From Ruminococcus sp. YRD2003 (lineage in GTDB: Bacteria; Bacillota; Clostridia; Oscillospirales; Ruminococcaceae): a stretch of 64,000 nucleotides of DNA. The first letter of the stretch is position 1. Every line of letters begins with the position of its first letter. Location: NCBI GenBank assembly GCA_900109435.1, contig FNZT01000012.1:108376-172375 (forward strand), given 5' to 3'. The translations under genes and the position numbers were made by a program. Under the pieces are notes generated by a model. It made no database searches. It saw only the letters and a list, made by a program, of their open reading frames with translations, and was not told the DNA's origin. Shown here piece by piece: positions 15,743 through 22,492 of this stretch.

Positions 15743-16525
15743 ATGGACCAGCTATTAGTAAGCCATTGGCATAAGAATACAAGATACGAAATACAGAGCA
15801 TAGACGGCACGGAGTACATCGTTCCATGCGAATATGGATCGGTGTACGATCCGATAAAGAGTGAAAATGGAATGATGACTGACGCTTTGAACCTCGGCAA
15901 GTACCTGACCGAGAACGACCTCGGACAGAATGAAATGGTTCTTGATTTTGTTCACAAATACGGTCTGCTGGGTATAATGCCTGACATCGCAGGCTCGGAT
16001 ATAGGTAAAAATGAGCGAGTTATTGTCCGCGACAATATCTTCACTGACAGCGGTATAGCTGATGTAAATGAGTTCGCAAAGACATTATTTCCTCTCGATA
16101 ACATCGACATACTGGCTAAATCCAACCAGAAAGGCAAGCTGAGGCTCTACTACCGCAGCCCGATATACTCGACGATGTTCCTGCGGAAGTATAGATATTG
16201 TGAGCCGCTTGAATGGGTGAAGAAATACTTCAAGTATCTGTACAGCTTCATTATAGGCAAAGAATCAAAGCTGACGGAGTTCATACCTCCTCGCCTGACC
16301 TACAAGATAGATGACAGGAACGGTCTGAATCTGCTGTGCGAGTACGATTCGCTCAAGGCGATGATTGATCTCGCCTTCGCAAAAGCAGTAACCGACGATA
16401 AGAAGCCGCTCCGCACCTGCAAGCACTGTGGAAAGTTGTTCTACGCAGCCGACATACGCAGCGAGTTCTGTTCAGCTCGCTGTCGAAATCAATATAACGT
16501 GTACAAGTCCCGAGCAAAGCATTGA
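15743..16525 (+). CDS. DUF6076-like protein with C-terminal zinc finger
   Basis: 260 residues from the ATG at 15743, chosen because AAGGAG lies 6 nt upstream; an in-frame ATG at 15713 has no such site. The C-terminus holds CKHCGKLFYA and FCSARCRNQYNVYKSR, a Cys4 treble-clef-like finger of the kind seen in CGNR and DUF6076 proteins, probably for nucleic-acid binding. The first 200 residues have no motif I know. It is a single-gene transcript with its own promoter and terminator and is probably cargo or a regulator of the mobile element. Function unknown. Confidence 0.7.
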   Translation: MDQLLVSHWHKNTRYEIQSIDGTEYIVPCEYGSVYDPIKSENGMMTDALNLGKYLTENDLGQNEMVLDFVHKYGLLGIMPDIAGSDIGKNERVIVRDNIFTDSGIADVNEFAKTLFPLDNIDILAKSNQKGKLRLYYRSPIYSTMFLRKYRYCEPLEWVKKYFKYLYSFIIGKESKLTEFIPPRLTYKIDDRNGLNLLCEYDSLKAMIDLAFAKAVTDDKKPLRTCKHCGKLFYAADIRSEFCSARCRNQYNVYKSRAKH

Positions 16526-16540
16526 CGCTTTGCTCTTTTT
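16512..16540 (+). terminator. Terminator overlapping the stop codon of the DUF6076-like gene
   Basis: GAGCAAAGC (16512-16520), loop ATTGAC, GCTTTGCTC (16527-16535), then TTTTT. The TGA stop codon is in the loop. Confidence 0.85.
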
Positions 16541-16565
16541 GTTTCAAAAATTTTTTGAGGAGGCC

Positions 16566-16593
16566 TTGACAAATAAAAATAGTGTGTTATAAT
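16566..16593 (+). promoter_or_regulatory. Promoter of the structured region and rep gene
   Basis: TTGACA (16566-16571), 16 nt, TATAAT (16588-16593), with GTGT before the -10. It drives 700 nt without a protein gene before the RepA-like ATPase. Confidence 0.75.
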
Positions 16594-17294
16594 ATAACCG
16601 GGAACAAGTAATAGCATATATTGGATATGCAATTACGGTTAATGTAAAGCAGAGCAGAGTTCAATTAGTAACGCTGCTCATTCTTCTCTAAATTGTGTAA
16701 TATGATATGCGATATAACATATTACGAGTGAATGATACAAAGGGGTGACCTGAAATGAACAAGTAAAATTCAAACAGTAACTTGACAATTGAATATGGGA
16801 TCAGGAGTTACGTTGTTTCCGATGGTGAGGTGGTGAGCCGTACCAGCCCGAAGATGCGCGATGACGCGAAAGCCGAGCGGTAACATCTTCGGTTTCACAC
16901 AGCGCAGGTGTGAATAAGCGATGAAAGTCGGGAACGGATACTTACACTCAGCCACAGTCCGAGCGTGATAAAACCGTCGCAGGCAATGGGAGTGTGCCAG
17001 GGCAGCCGAGCATTTAAGCTGCCTATGAGTCCGATGTGCAGTCGGGCGGCTTCTGATTCGGTCAGGCAGGAGTGCGGCGGATACCACTGTGAAGTCGCAG
17101 CAGGTCCGTGATGTGTCGCGCACTTTTGTACTGACCCATTCGTGATGTGTCTGACTATGTGCCAAAAACAGTTCAAATTGCAAAAAGGATACTGCTCCCA
17201 CATTTTTTCACTTGGGAGAGCAAATATCCGCCCGACACAGCCCTTACAAATTTTTCAATCGAGCAGTTGCCCATAACGAAAAAAGCTGTCGGCT
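16594..17294 (+). ncRNA. Structured non-coding region of the mobile element (RNA and/or origin)
   Basis: No protein gene fits here. A three-codon frame ATG AAC AAG TAA at 16755 follows AAAGGGGTGA. Downstream are several self-complementary pairs: CCGAAGATG/CATCTTCGG around 16849-16893 enclosing CGCG-ATGA-CGCG, TTCACAC/GTGTGAA around 16893-16914, GGCAGC/GCTGCC around 17002-17025, CTCCCA/TGGGAG around 17194-17217, and GACACAGCC/GGCTGTGTC (17235-17243 with 17291-17299) just before the rep frame. CGTGATGTGTC occurs twice, at about 17107 and 17141. The density of stems and the strong promoter suggest a functional RNA, but an origin of replication would also be consistent. Confidence 0.5.
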
Positions 17295-18425
17295 GTGTCC
17301 AAGAAAAAAGAAGGAGATGGTTTTATAGGAAACAAATTAACGATCTACAACAGCGAGTACATTATGACAACTCCGCTGGAAAAACAGGAATACATCATCT
17401 ACAAAATGATGTATCCGGGACTGTATATCCTTGCAGGTGCTCCGAAGATAGGAAAGTCATGGTTGGCACTTGATATGTGTATGTCAGTTGCTAACGGCGA
17501 GCAGTTCCTCAAGCATGATACGAATACAGGTCAGGTATTGTATCTGAGTCTCGAGGACAACCTCCTGCGCTTGCAGAACAGGATATACGAACTCACAGAC
17601 GAACCCTGTGAGAACTTGAACTTCGCAATCGAAGCGAAATCTATCGGCAATGGTCTTGAGGAAGAACTTGAAAAGAGTAAACAGGAGCTTCCAAATCTGA
17701 AAGTGATTGTCATCGACACTCTGCAAAAGGTTCGGTGCAGTACCGATGTCAATTACGGCTCTGACTACAAGGAGCTCTCTGTGCTGAAAGCACTCGCGGA
17801 CAAGCTGAGAGTTGCGATACTTGTCGTGCATCATACACGCAAATGTTATGACAGCGACCCGTTCAATATGGTGTCGGGCTCGACTGGAATCATAGGCAGC
17901 GTTGACGGTATCATGGTTATGATCGAAGAGCGTCGCGGCAGCGGTAAAGCAAAGCTGCACTGCGCAGGTCGTGACATTGAACACCTCGAATTGAGTTTGG
18001 AGTTTGCAAATCACAGGTGGAATGTGGTTGACGATGTGCCTGAGCGTCAGCCAGACCTTTTTTCTTTCGCCATACATGACTTGATGGTAGATGAGAAACG
18101 ATTCACTGGTTCTGCAACTGAACTCTGCAAGATGATGTACAAACACTTCGGTCGTGAGTATGCTCCAAACTGGATAACGAGAAATCTTGTTCAGCATATG
18201 AATGAACTCAAAACTTATGGAGTGCTGTTCACAGCTCGCAGAAGTCACGGTGCACGAATTCTGGAGCTTGTTTACGACCAGTCGGGTGACAGTAAAAACG
18301 GAAGCCTGCTGTGTGTAGAAATTGCAGACCATGCTGGCACCCGAAGTTCTGAAAACGTTTATTTACCTTTGTTTGATGCGGGTGACGGTAAAAATACGGG
18401 TGACGGCATTTGCGGTTCAGGGTGA
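17295..18425 (+). CDS. RepA-like AAA_25 replicative ATPase/helicase
   Basis: Up to 376 residues. The core is a RecA-fold ATPase: Walker A GAPKIGKSW (about 56-64), the strand VIVIDTLQK as Walker B, LVVHHTRK as the following conserved strand, and MVSGSTGIIGSVDGI, all characteristic of RepA-like helicases of mobile elements. The tail (residues about 255-350) reads like a winged-helix domain. The start is uncertain: a GTG at 17295 precedes an AAGGAG at about 17310, and the next ATG is at 17364; neither is convincing. It ends inside a set of iteron-like repeats, which fits a replication initiator acting near its own 3' end. Confidence 0.75.
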   Translation: MSKKKEGDGFIGNKLTIYNSEYIMTTPLEKQEYIIYKMMYPGLYILAGAPKIGKSWLALDMCMSVANGEQFLKHDTNTGQVLYLSLEDNLLRLQNRIYELTDEPCENLNFAIEAKSIGNGLEEELEKSKQELPNLKVIVIDTLQKVRCSTDVNYGSDYKELSVLKALADKLRVAILVVHHTRKCYDSDPFNMVSGSTGIIGSVDGIMVMIEERRGSGKAKLHCAGRDIEHLELSLEFANHRWNVVDDVPERQPDLFSFAIHDLMVDEKRFTGSATELCKMMYKHFGREYAPNWITRNLVQHMNELKTYGVLFTARRSHGARILELVYDQSGDSKNGSLLCVEIADHAGTRSSENVYLPLFDAGDGKNTGDGICGSG

Positions 18426-18452
18426 CGGCATAATGCTCTCGGGTGACGGTAA
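18284..18452 (+). repeat. Iteron-like direct repeats (GGGTGACGGYA)
   Basis: Five copies of GGGTGAC(G/A)G(T/C)A begin at 18284, 18380, 18398, 18420 and 18441; the last four are 18-22 bp apart, about two helical turns. They overlap the final codons of the RepA-like gene and the gap behind it. This pattern is usual for initiator-binding sites. Confidence 0.7.
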
Positions 18453-18604
18453 AATCACGCACAAAACGCACCATTTTTGCCGCCGATACCAAAAGCGGAC
18501 AGGTATCCCACCTGCACCCACAGAAGCGATTGTGGCGCAAAGTGGAGCGAATGTGACGATACTGCACAGATACTATCGACAGAGAAGAAAAGCGGCTGTA
18601 CCCG

Positions 18605-18700
18605 AGAAAAATCTTCCCTTCTGGGAAGGCAAGCATAGCAGCTGGCATTCCGCCTGCCGCCTTGCTTGTCGGGCAGAAGCCCGAACCCACTTCAATTGGC
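18605..18700 (+). other. Candidate origin of transfer (oriT)
   Basis: Two hairpins stand just upstream of mobC: CTTCCC-TTCT-GGGAAG around 18615-18630 and CGGGC-AGAA-GCCCG around 18669-18682. Inverted repeats immediately before MobC/relaxase genes are the common position of oriT. No nic site is identified. The remaining sequence of the 18426-18723 gap shows nothing else apart from the iterons. Confidence 0.4.
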
Positions 18701-18723
18701 ATAAGAAAAAAGGAGGTAGAGAC

Positions 18724-19035
18724 ATGAGAAAACGAAACACGACAATAGCGATACGCTGTACAGATGAAGAAAGCAGACGTATCCATGAACTCGCCGAGAG
18801 ACACGGCTTGAAGTTGAACGACTTTGTTATGAGGTGCGCTCTTGGCAAGAAAATCGTAGTCGCCAATGGAATCGACGAGATAGTCAAGCAGCAGAAAGCT
18901 ATCGGGCGCAACCTCAATCAGATAGCTACGCTTGCCAACATGGACAGGCTGACCGCCGTGAACTTTCAACCGCTACTCGATGAGCACAGGAAGGTCACGG
19001 AGATGATAGGTCAGCTGCTTCGGGAGGTGAAATAG
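18724..19035 (+). CDS. mobC: MobC-like relaxosome accessory protein
   Basis: 103 residues. The start is the ATG at 18724, 9 nt after AAAGGAGG; the open frame upstream of it has no start signal. The N-terminus RKRNTTIAIRCTDEES followed by helices (LNDFVMRCALGKK) is ribbon-helix-helix-like, and IGRNLNQIATLAN in the middle is the most conserved part of the MobC family. MobC proteins bind oriT and help the relaxase open the DNA. Its TAG stop overlaps the GTG start of the relaxase by one base. Confidence 0.85.
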   Translation: MRKRNTTIAIRCTDEESRRIHELAERHGLKLNDFVMRCALGKKIVVANGIDEIVKQQKAIGRNLNQIATLANMDRLTAVNFQPLLDEHRKVTEMIGQLLREVK

Positions 19036-20357
19036 TGGCAACAGTCACAGCTATAAGCACCAAGCACGGCGGCGGTGGCAAAAGAAGCCTCGAGTACATC
19101 TGCCGCGACGATAAGACGGAGAACAAAAAGTTCGTGACAGCTCTTAACTGTTCGCTGCCCACAGCGTATCAGGAATTCAAAAATACAAGGGAGATGTACA
19201 ACAAGACTGGCGGCATTCGTTACTATCATTTCGTCCAGTCTCACCCGAGCGGCTATGATATTGACCCTGCACTTGCTCATAAAATAGCAGTTGATTTTGC
19301 AGAGCGAGCCTTCAAAGGTCATGAGGTTGTGGTGGCAACTCACCTCGATGCTGACCATGTGCATTCACATTTTATACTGAACGCAGTCAACGCCGACACG
19401 GGTTTGAAGTACCACTCCAACAAGTTTACACTTCAAGACCTGCGGCAGCTCAGCGATGAAATTTGTCAGAAGTACGGAGTGACAACACTCAAGCAGCCCG
19501 AGCTCGGGAAGCAGACTCACGGTGTGACCACAGGTGAGTACAGGAGTGCAATGCGCAGAGAGAGCTGGAAAATGGATCTCATCAATACCATTGACGCAGT
19601 CATGAAAAGAGCAAAGTCGAAGAAACAATTCCGCTTCTACATGAAGCAGTACGGCTACGATGTGAAATGGGAAGACAGTCGAAAGTACATCACATACACC
19701 TGTCCCAACGGCAGACGCTGCCGTGACAATAAGCTTCACGAAGCAAAATACAGAAAGGAGAACATGGAGTATGAGTTCGAAATACGAAGAAATGAGAGCA
19801 GCCTCCAAGCAGAATATGCGGGAGGCACAGGACATACCGACTATGGTCTGCGTCCCCGACAGCAACTGGCAGGCGGTGATATCACAGCTGACATTGCTGA
19901 CGGATCTGGCTATAGAAACGAAGGCGAGAGCCGACGAGACTATGACATACGAGCAGATGAAACAGCACCTGCGGAATCAGAAAGTGATATTCGATCAGGT
20001 GCTGGAGAGCGCAGAGAAGATACGGGAGCTGACGTCGCAGAACGTGACGGCAGAGGTATCGAAGCTGGATCAGGCGGCGGTGAACCTGTCATTACAGGCT
20101 GGGAAGCTGAACGAGCAGACCTTATCACAGCTGAAATGCTCCGACGAGCAGAACAGGAAACGCGGCTTCGAACTACTCACAGTAGTGGCGATAATAGAAG
20201 CGCTGCATATGATATTGTCGGCGGCATTGCTGCTGTGGCTTCGATAATTGAGGACGAGCCTGCCGACGATACCGAGTACGCTCGGGAGCACGTTGACCGA
20301 AAGTCTCTCGCAAAGGAGCTCCGTAAAAAGGAAGAGCTTGGAATACACATGGGATAA
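19035..20357 (+). CDS. MOBP-family relaxase
   Basis: 440 residues with a GTG start coupled to mobC and preceded by GGGAGGTG. The N-terminal 200 residues are the relaxase domain: an early TKHGGGGKRSLEYI segment, HFVQSHPSG, and the metal-binding HLDADHVHSHFILN (motif III). From about residue 243 the protein becomes low in complexity and charged (many Gly, Arg, Glu, Asp), and this part shares its DNA with a second gene in another frame (19771-20247). The relaxase nicks oriT and leads the strand into a recipient using another element's transfer apparatus. Confidence 0.88.
   Translation: MATVTAISTKHGGGGKRSLEYICRDDKTENKKFVTALNCSLPTAYQEFKNTREMYNKTGGIRYYHFVQSHPSGYDIDPALAHKIAVDFAERAFKGHEVVVATHLDADHVHSHFILNAVNADTGLKYHSNKFTLQDLRQLSDEICQKYGVTTLKQPELGKQTHGVTTGEYRSAMRRESWKMDLINTIDAVMKRAKSKKQFRFYMKQYGYDVKWEDSRKYITYTCPNGRRCRDNKLHEAKYRKENMEYEFEIRRNESSLQAEYAGGTGHTDYGLRPRQQLAGGDITADIADGSGYRNEGESRRDYDIRADETAPAESESDIRSGAGERREDTGADVAERDGRGIEAGSGGGEPVITGWEAERADLITAEMLRRAEQETRLRTTHSSGDNRSAAYDIVGGIAAVASIIEDEPADDTEYAREHVDRKSLAKELRKKEELGIHMG
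19771..20247 (+). CDS. Overlapping gene inside the relaxase (MobB/MbeD-like, coiled coil plus membrane helix)
   Basis: 158 residues in a different reading frame from the relaxase that covers it. AAAGGAG lies 10 nt before the ATG at 19771. The protein is well formed: a helical, coiled-coil-like body (EEMRAASKQNMREAQ, LESAEKIRELTSQNV, LQAGKLNEQTLSQLK) and a C-terminal hydrophobic helix (LLTVVAIIEALHMILSAALL) followed by the stop. The matching relaxase part is the low-complexity one, as expected if the nested frame is under selection. In ColE1-type plasmids the mbeB and mbeD mobilization genes lie inside mbeA in the same way. Likely a membrane-linked mobilization accessory. Confidence 0.7.
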   Translation: MSSKYEEMRAASKQNMREAQDIPTMVCVPDSNWQAVISQLTLLTDLAIETKARADETMTYEQMKQHLRNQKVIFDQVLESAEKIRELTSQNVTAEVSKLDQAAVNLSLQAGKLNEQTLSQLKCSDEQNRKRGFELLTVVAIIEALHMILSAALLLWLR

Positions 20358-20387
20358 CCCAAATCTAATACGAAAGGACTTTTAAAA

Positions 20388-20480
20388 ATGAACAATGTAA
20401 ATCTCATAGGAAACATGAACAAGACAAATAGAAGGAGTATGATCGAATGGCTGAAAACAAAACAGAAACCAAAATCGTAA
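20388..20480 (+). pseudogene. Short frame resembling the N-terminus of ssb (remnant or leader)
   Basis: A 30-codon frame starts MNNVNLIGNM, which matches the first residues of single-stranded-DNA-binding proteins (MNxVNLIG), then departs from the family and stops inside the next gene. CGAAAGGA lies upstream. It may be what is left of an ssb gene or a leader peptide coupled to the excisionase frame that overlaps its end. Confidence 0.4.
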
Positions 20481-20641
20481 TGCTGACCATAAAGGAGGCG
20501 GCAGCTCTTGTGGAAGGGCTGACCGAATATAGAGTACGTCAGATGTGCATTAACAATCAAGTACCGCACATAATGGCGGGAAAAAAGTATCTCATCAACA
20601 GAGACCTTTTCCTCAGATACCTCCGTGGAGAAACGGCGTGA
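20447..20641 (+). CDS. Excisionase-like / helix-turn-helix protein
   Basis: 64 residues with AGAAGGAG 11 nt upstream of the ATG. The segment MLTIKEAAALVEGLTEYRVR followed by MCINNQVPHIMAGKKYLINRDLFLRYL is the MerR-like winged helix of excisionase (HTH_17) proteins. It sits directly upstream of the integrase, the usual place for a recombination directionality factor. It probably bends DNA at the attachment site and favours excision. Confidence 0.8.
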   Translation: MAENKTETKIVMLTIKEAAALVEGLTEYRVRQMCINNQVPHIMAGKKYLINRDLFLRYLRGETA

Positions 20642-20676
20642 GCGATTCATCAGTAAAGTAAATTCTTGACACGAAC

Positions 20677-20738
20677 GGCGCATTTCCGATAGACATTTCC
20701 GCAGACCTGTGGTATAATGTCGGTGGAGGAAATGCGCC
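20677..20738 (+). promoter_or_regulatory. Integrase promoter enclosed by an 11-bp inverted repeat
   Basis: TAGACA (20690-20695), 17 nt, TATAAT (20713-20718). GGCGCATTTCC (20677-20687) and its exact complement GGAAATGCGCC (20728-20738) flank it. The repeat could be a two-site operator for looping repression of the integrase. Confidence 0.7.
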
Positions 20739-20767
20739 ATAGTTTTGAAACGGAGGTTTTTAAATAT

Positions 20768-22012
20768 ATGGCGACAATCAGAAAGCGTTCCGAGGGAACA
20801 TACCAGATAAGAGTGTCATGCGGCTATGGTGTAGACGGCAAGCAGCGAAATCAGTTCAAGAGCTACAAGCCTGAGCCAGGTATGACACCGAAGCAAATCG
20901 AAAAGGAACTCACTCGACAGGCTGTCCTGTTCGAGGAAGAATGCAAGAGGGGACAGATAACCTCGGCTGTCAAGTTCGAGAAATTCGCAGAGCAGTGGTT
21001 TGAGGAATATGCCAAAGTTAACCTTAGACCGACCTCATACGCACGAATGAAACAGCTCACAAAACGTGTCTATCCTGCCATAGGTCACAAGCGGCTCGAC
21101 AAGATAACGGCTCGGGATATTCAGAAGTTCGTAACCGATATGCTTGTCAACGGCAAGAATATGAACACGGGTAAGCCGCTGTCGAGGAAAACGGCAGTGC
21201 ATCACCTGAGCTTCATCAGCGACGTGTTCAGCTATGCGATACGCATGGGAATGCTGACGGACAACCCTTGCAGGCGAGTGTACATTCCGAAACAGGAACA
21301 GGACGAAAAGGAGATCTACACCTTAGACGAGGTGAAGAAGCTGTATGAGAGCCTGAGAAATGAGCCGCTGAAGTATCAGGTCTACCTGTTGCTTGCAATA
21401 TACAGCGGATACCGCCGCAGTGAAATGCTCGGCTTGGAGTGGAAGGACATCGACTTTGAACACAACATTATCCATGTCCGCCGCACATCACAGTATACCG
21501 CTGAAAAGGGCATTTATACCGATACCACGAAAACGAGGAAGTCGAAGCGAGTCTCCAAAATGCCTGTTTCTATAATGAATTTGCTCAAACAGTTCAAGGC
21601 GGAACAGGGTGCAGAAGCTGAGCAGCTCGGTACGAAGTGGGAGGATCACGACAGACTGTTCACGAAGTGGAACGGCGAGCCTATGAATCCGCAGACGCCG
21701 TTTGAGTGGCTGAAAGGCTACTGCGAGCGCATCGGAGTGCCCTTCAAAAATATACACTCACTCCGTCATTTACACGCGAGCTTGCTCATATTCGAGGGCG
21801 TGGACGTAGTGGCAGTCTCAGCGGATATGGGACACAGCGTCGTAGGAACAACTCTGAACTTGTACTCTCATATGTTTCAGGAGGCGAAGGCTCGCAACTG
21901 CGATGCGATAAGCAATGCCCTGAGCTTCACCAACGAAATCGGTACAGAGAAAGAAAGTCCTGACGAGGACGAAACCGAAGTCGAGACTGAGCAGCAGGCA
22001 CTGGCATTGTGA
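20768..22012 (+). CDS. Tyrosine recombinase (integrase)
   Basis: 414 residues from the ATG at 20768, which has CGGAGG upstream; an in-frame ATG 51 nt earlier lies inside the promoter repeat and is rejected. The order is an AP2-like arm-binding domain (ATIRKRSEGTYQIRVSCGYG), a core-binding SAM-like domain (about 65-165), and the catalytic domain. Catalytic residues seen: Arg in YSGYRRSEMLGL, His and Arg in HSLRHLHASLL, His in MGHSVVGTTLN, and the nucleophile Tyr in LNLYSHMF. It inserts and excises the element. Tn916-type integrases are the closest general match. Confidence 0.93.
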   Translation: MATIRKRSEGTYQIRVSCGYGVDGKQRNQFKSYKPEPGMTPKQIEKELTRQAVLFEEECKRGQITSAVKFEKFAEQWFEEYAKVNLRPTSYARMKQLTKRVYPAIGHKRLDKITARDIQKFVTDMLVNGKNMNTGKPLSRKTAVHHLSFISDVFSYAIRMGMLTDNPCRRVYIPKQEQDEKEIYTLDEVKKLYESLRNEPLKYQVYLLLAIYSGYRRSEMLGLEWKDIDFEHNIIHVRRTSQYTAEKGIYTDTTKTRKSKRVSKMPVSIMNLLKQFKAEQGAEAEQLGTKWEDHDRLFTKWNGEPMNPQTPFEWLKGYCERIGVPFKNIHSLRHLHASLLIFEGVDVVAVSADMGHSVVGTTLNLYSHMFQEAKARNCDAISNALSFTNEIGTEKESPDEDETEVETEQQALAL

Positions 22013-22024
22013 GCATAAAAAGTA

Positions 22025-22046
22025 CCGCAGAGCGAAAGCTCTGCGG
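22025..22046. terminator. Hairpin after the integrase gene
   Basis: CCGCAGAGC-GAAA-GCTCTGCGG, a 9-bp stem. Read on the minus strand it is followed by TACTTTTT, so it may end tRNA transcripts from that side as well as the integrase transcript. Confidence 0.65.
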
Positions 22047-22072
22047 ATACTCAGATTAATAGTTAAAAGATA

Positions 22073-22096
22073 ATAAGTGCCAAATAAGTGCCAAAT
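22073..22096 (+). repeat. Two overlapping 13-bp direct repeats, candidate integrase arm sites
   Basis: ATAAGTGCCAAAT occurs at 22073-22085 and 22084-22096, an 11-bp period. A related GTGCCAAAA is at 17159. Short repeats one helical turn apart beside an integrase gene are typical arm-type binding sites. Confidence 0.5.
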
Positions 22097-22104
22097 GCTA
22101 TTTT

Positions 22105-22151
22105 TAAGAAAAAAGAAAACCCACAAACGGCTATTTTAAGCCATCTGTGGG
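22105..22151 (-). terminator. Terminator of the tRNA operon
   Basis: On the minus strand CCCACA (22151-22146) through to TGTGGG (22125-22120) encloses further pairing (TGGCT with AGCCG), followed by TTTTCTTTTTTCTT. It lies 10 nt after the tRNA-Glu 3' end. Confidence 0.75.
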
Positions 22152-22160
22152 ATTGTGAAA

Positions 22161-22235
22161 TGGTGACCCGTACGGGAATTGAACCCATGATTCCGCCGTG
22201 AAAGGGCGATGTCTTAACCTCTTGACCAACGGGCC
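22161..22235 (-). tRNA. tRNA-Glu (anticodon TTC)
   Basis: 75 nt with encoded CCA. The acceptor GGCCCGT pairs with ACGGGTC, the anticodon loop is CTTTCAC, and the T arm contains GGTTCAATTCC. Confidence 0.93.
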
Positions 22236-22238
22236 GAT

Positions 22239-22269
22239 AAAAGCGTTATCGAAGAGATAACGCTTTTTT
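22239..22269. terminator. Stem-loop between two tRNA genes
   Basis: AAAAGCGTTATC (22239-22250), loop GAAGA, GATAACGCTTTT (22256-22267), with T-runs. It may be a processing signal or partial terminator between tRNA-Met and tRNA-Glu. Confidence 0.7.
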
Positions 22270-22345
22270 GGTAGCGGCAGTAGGATTCGAACCAACGACC
22301 AATCGGGTATGAACCGAGTACTCTAGCCAACTGAGCTATGCCGCC
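22269..22345 (-). tRNA. tRNA-Met (anticodon CAT)
   Basis: 77 nt with encoded CCA. The acceptor GGCGGCA pairs with TGCCGCT, the anticodon loop is TTCATAC, and the T loop is GTTCGAATC. The starting G-C acceptor pair fits an elongator rather than an initiator tRNA. Confidence 0.9.
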
Positions 22346-22378
22346 ATGCAGGTCGCAGGAAAAACCTGCGACTAATTT

Positions 22379-22407
22379 ATTATACTATAATGTGTGCGAA
22401 AAGTCAA
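22379..22407 (-). promoter_or_regulatory. Promoter of the tRNA-Met/tRNA-Glu operon
   Basis: Minus-strand TTGACT (22407-22402), 17 nt, TATAAT (22384-22379), followed by a GTCGCAGG-AAAAA-CCTGCGAC hairpin (22352-22372) before tRNA-Met. Confidence 0.7.
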
Positions 22408-22492
22408 GAAAAAAATTATCGAGGAGTCATTTTCGTCAAATCAGCCAAATGCAGGTTTGGACAAGCACGGCAAATGTGACAAATGCACGATG

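Larger units (their letters stand above)
15650..22105 (+). mobile_element. Integrative mobilizable element
   Basis: A gene set typical of small mobilizable elements: RepA-like ATPase, MobC, MOBP relaxase, excisionase-like protein and tyrosine integrase, all on the plus strand, ending beside two tRNA genes. It has no conjugation machinery of its own. Ends are estimates: on the left I place the DUF6076-like gene inside because its promoter matches the rep promoter of the element; on the right the integrase ends at 22012 and arm-like repeats lie at 22073-22096. I looked for a duplicate of the tRNA-Glu 3' end on the left and did not find one, so the attachment core is unresolved. Confidence 0.75.

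Noticed and set aside
16800-17150. Structured region considered as a group II intron
   Set aside because: No GTGYG start, no recognisable domain V and no reverse-transcriptase gene.
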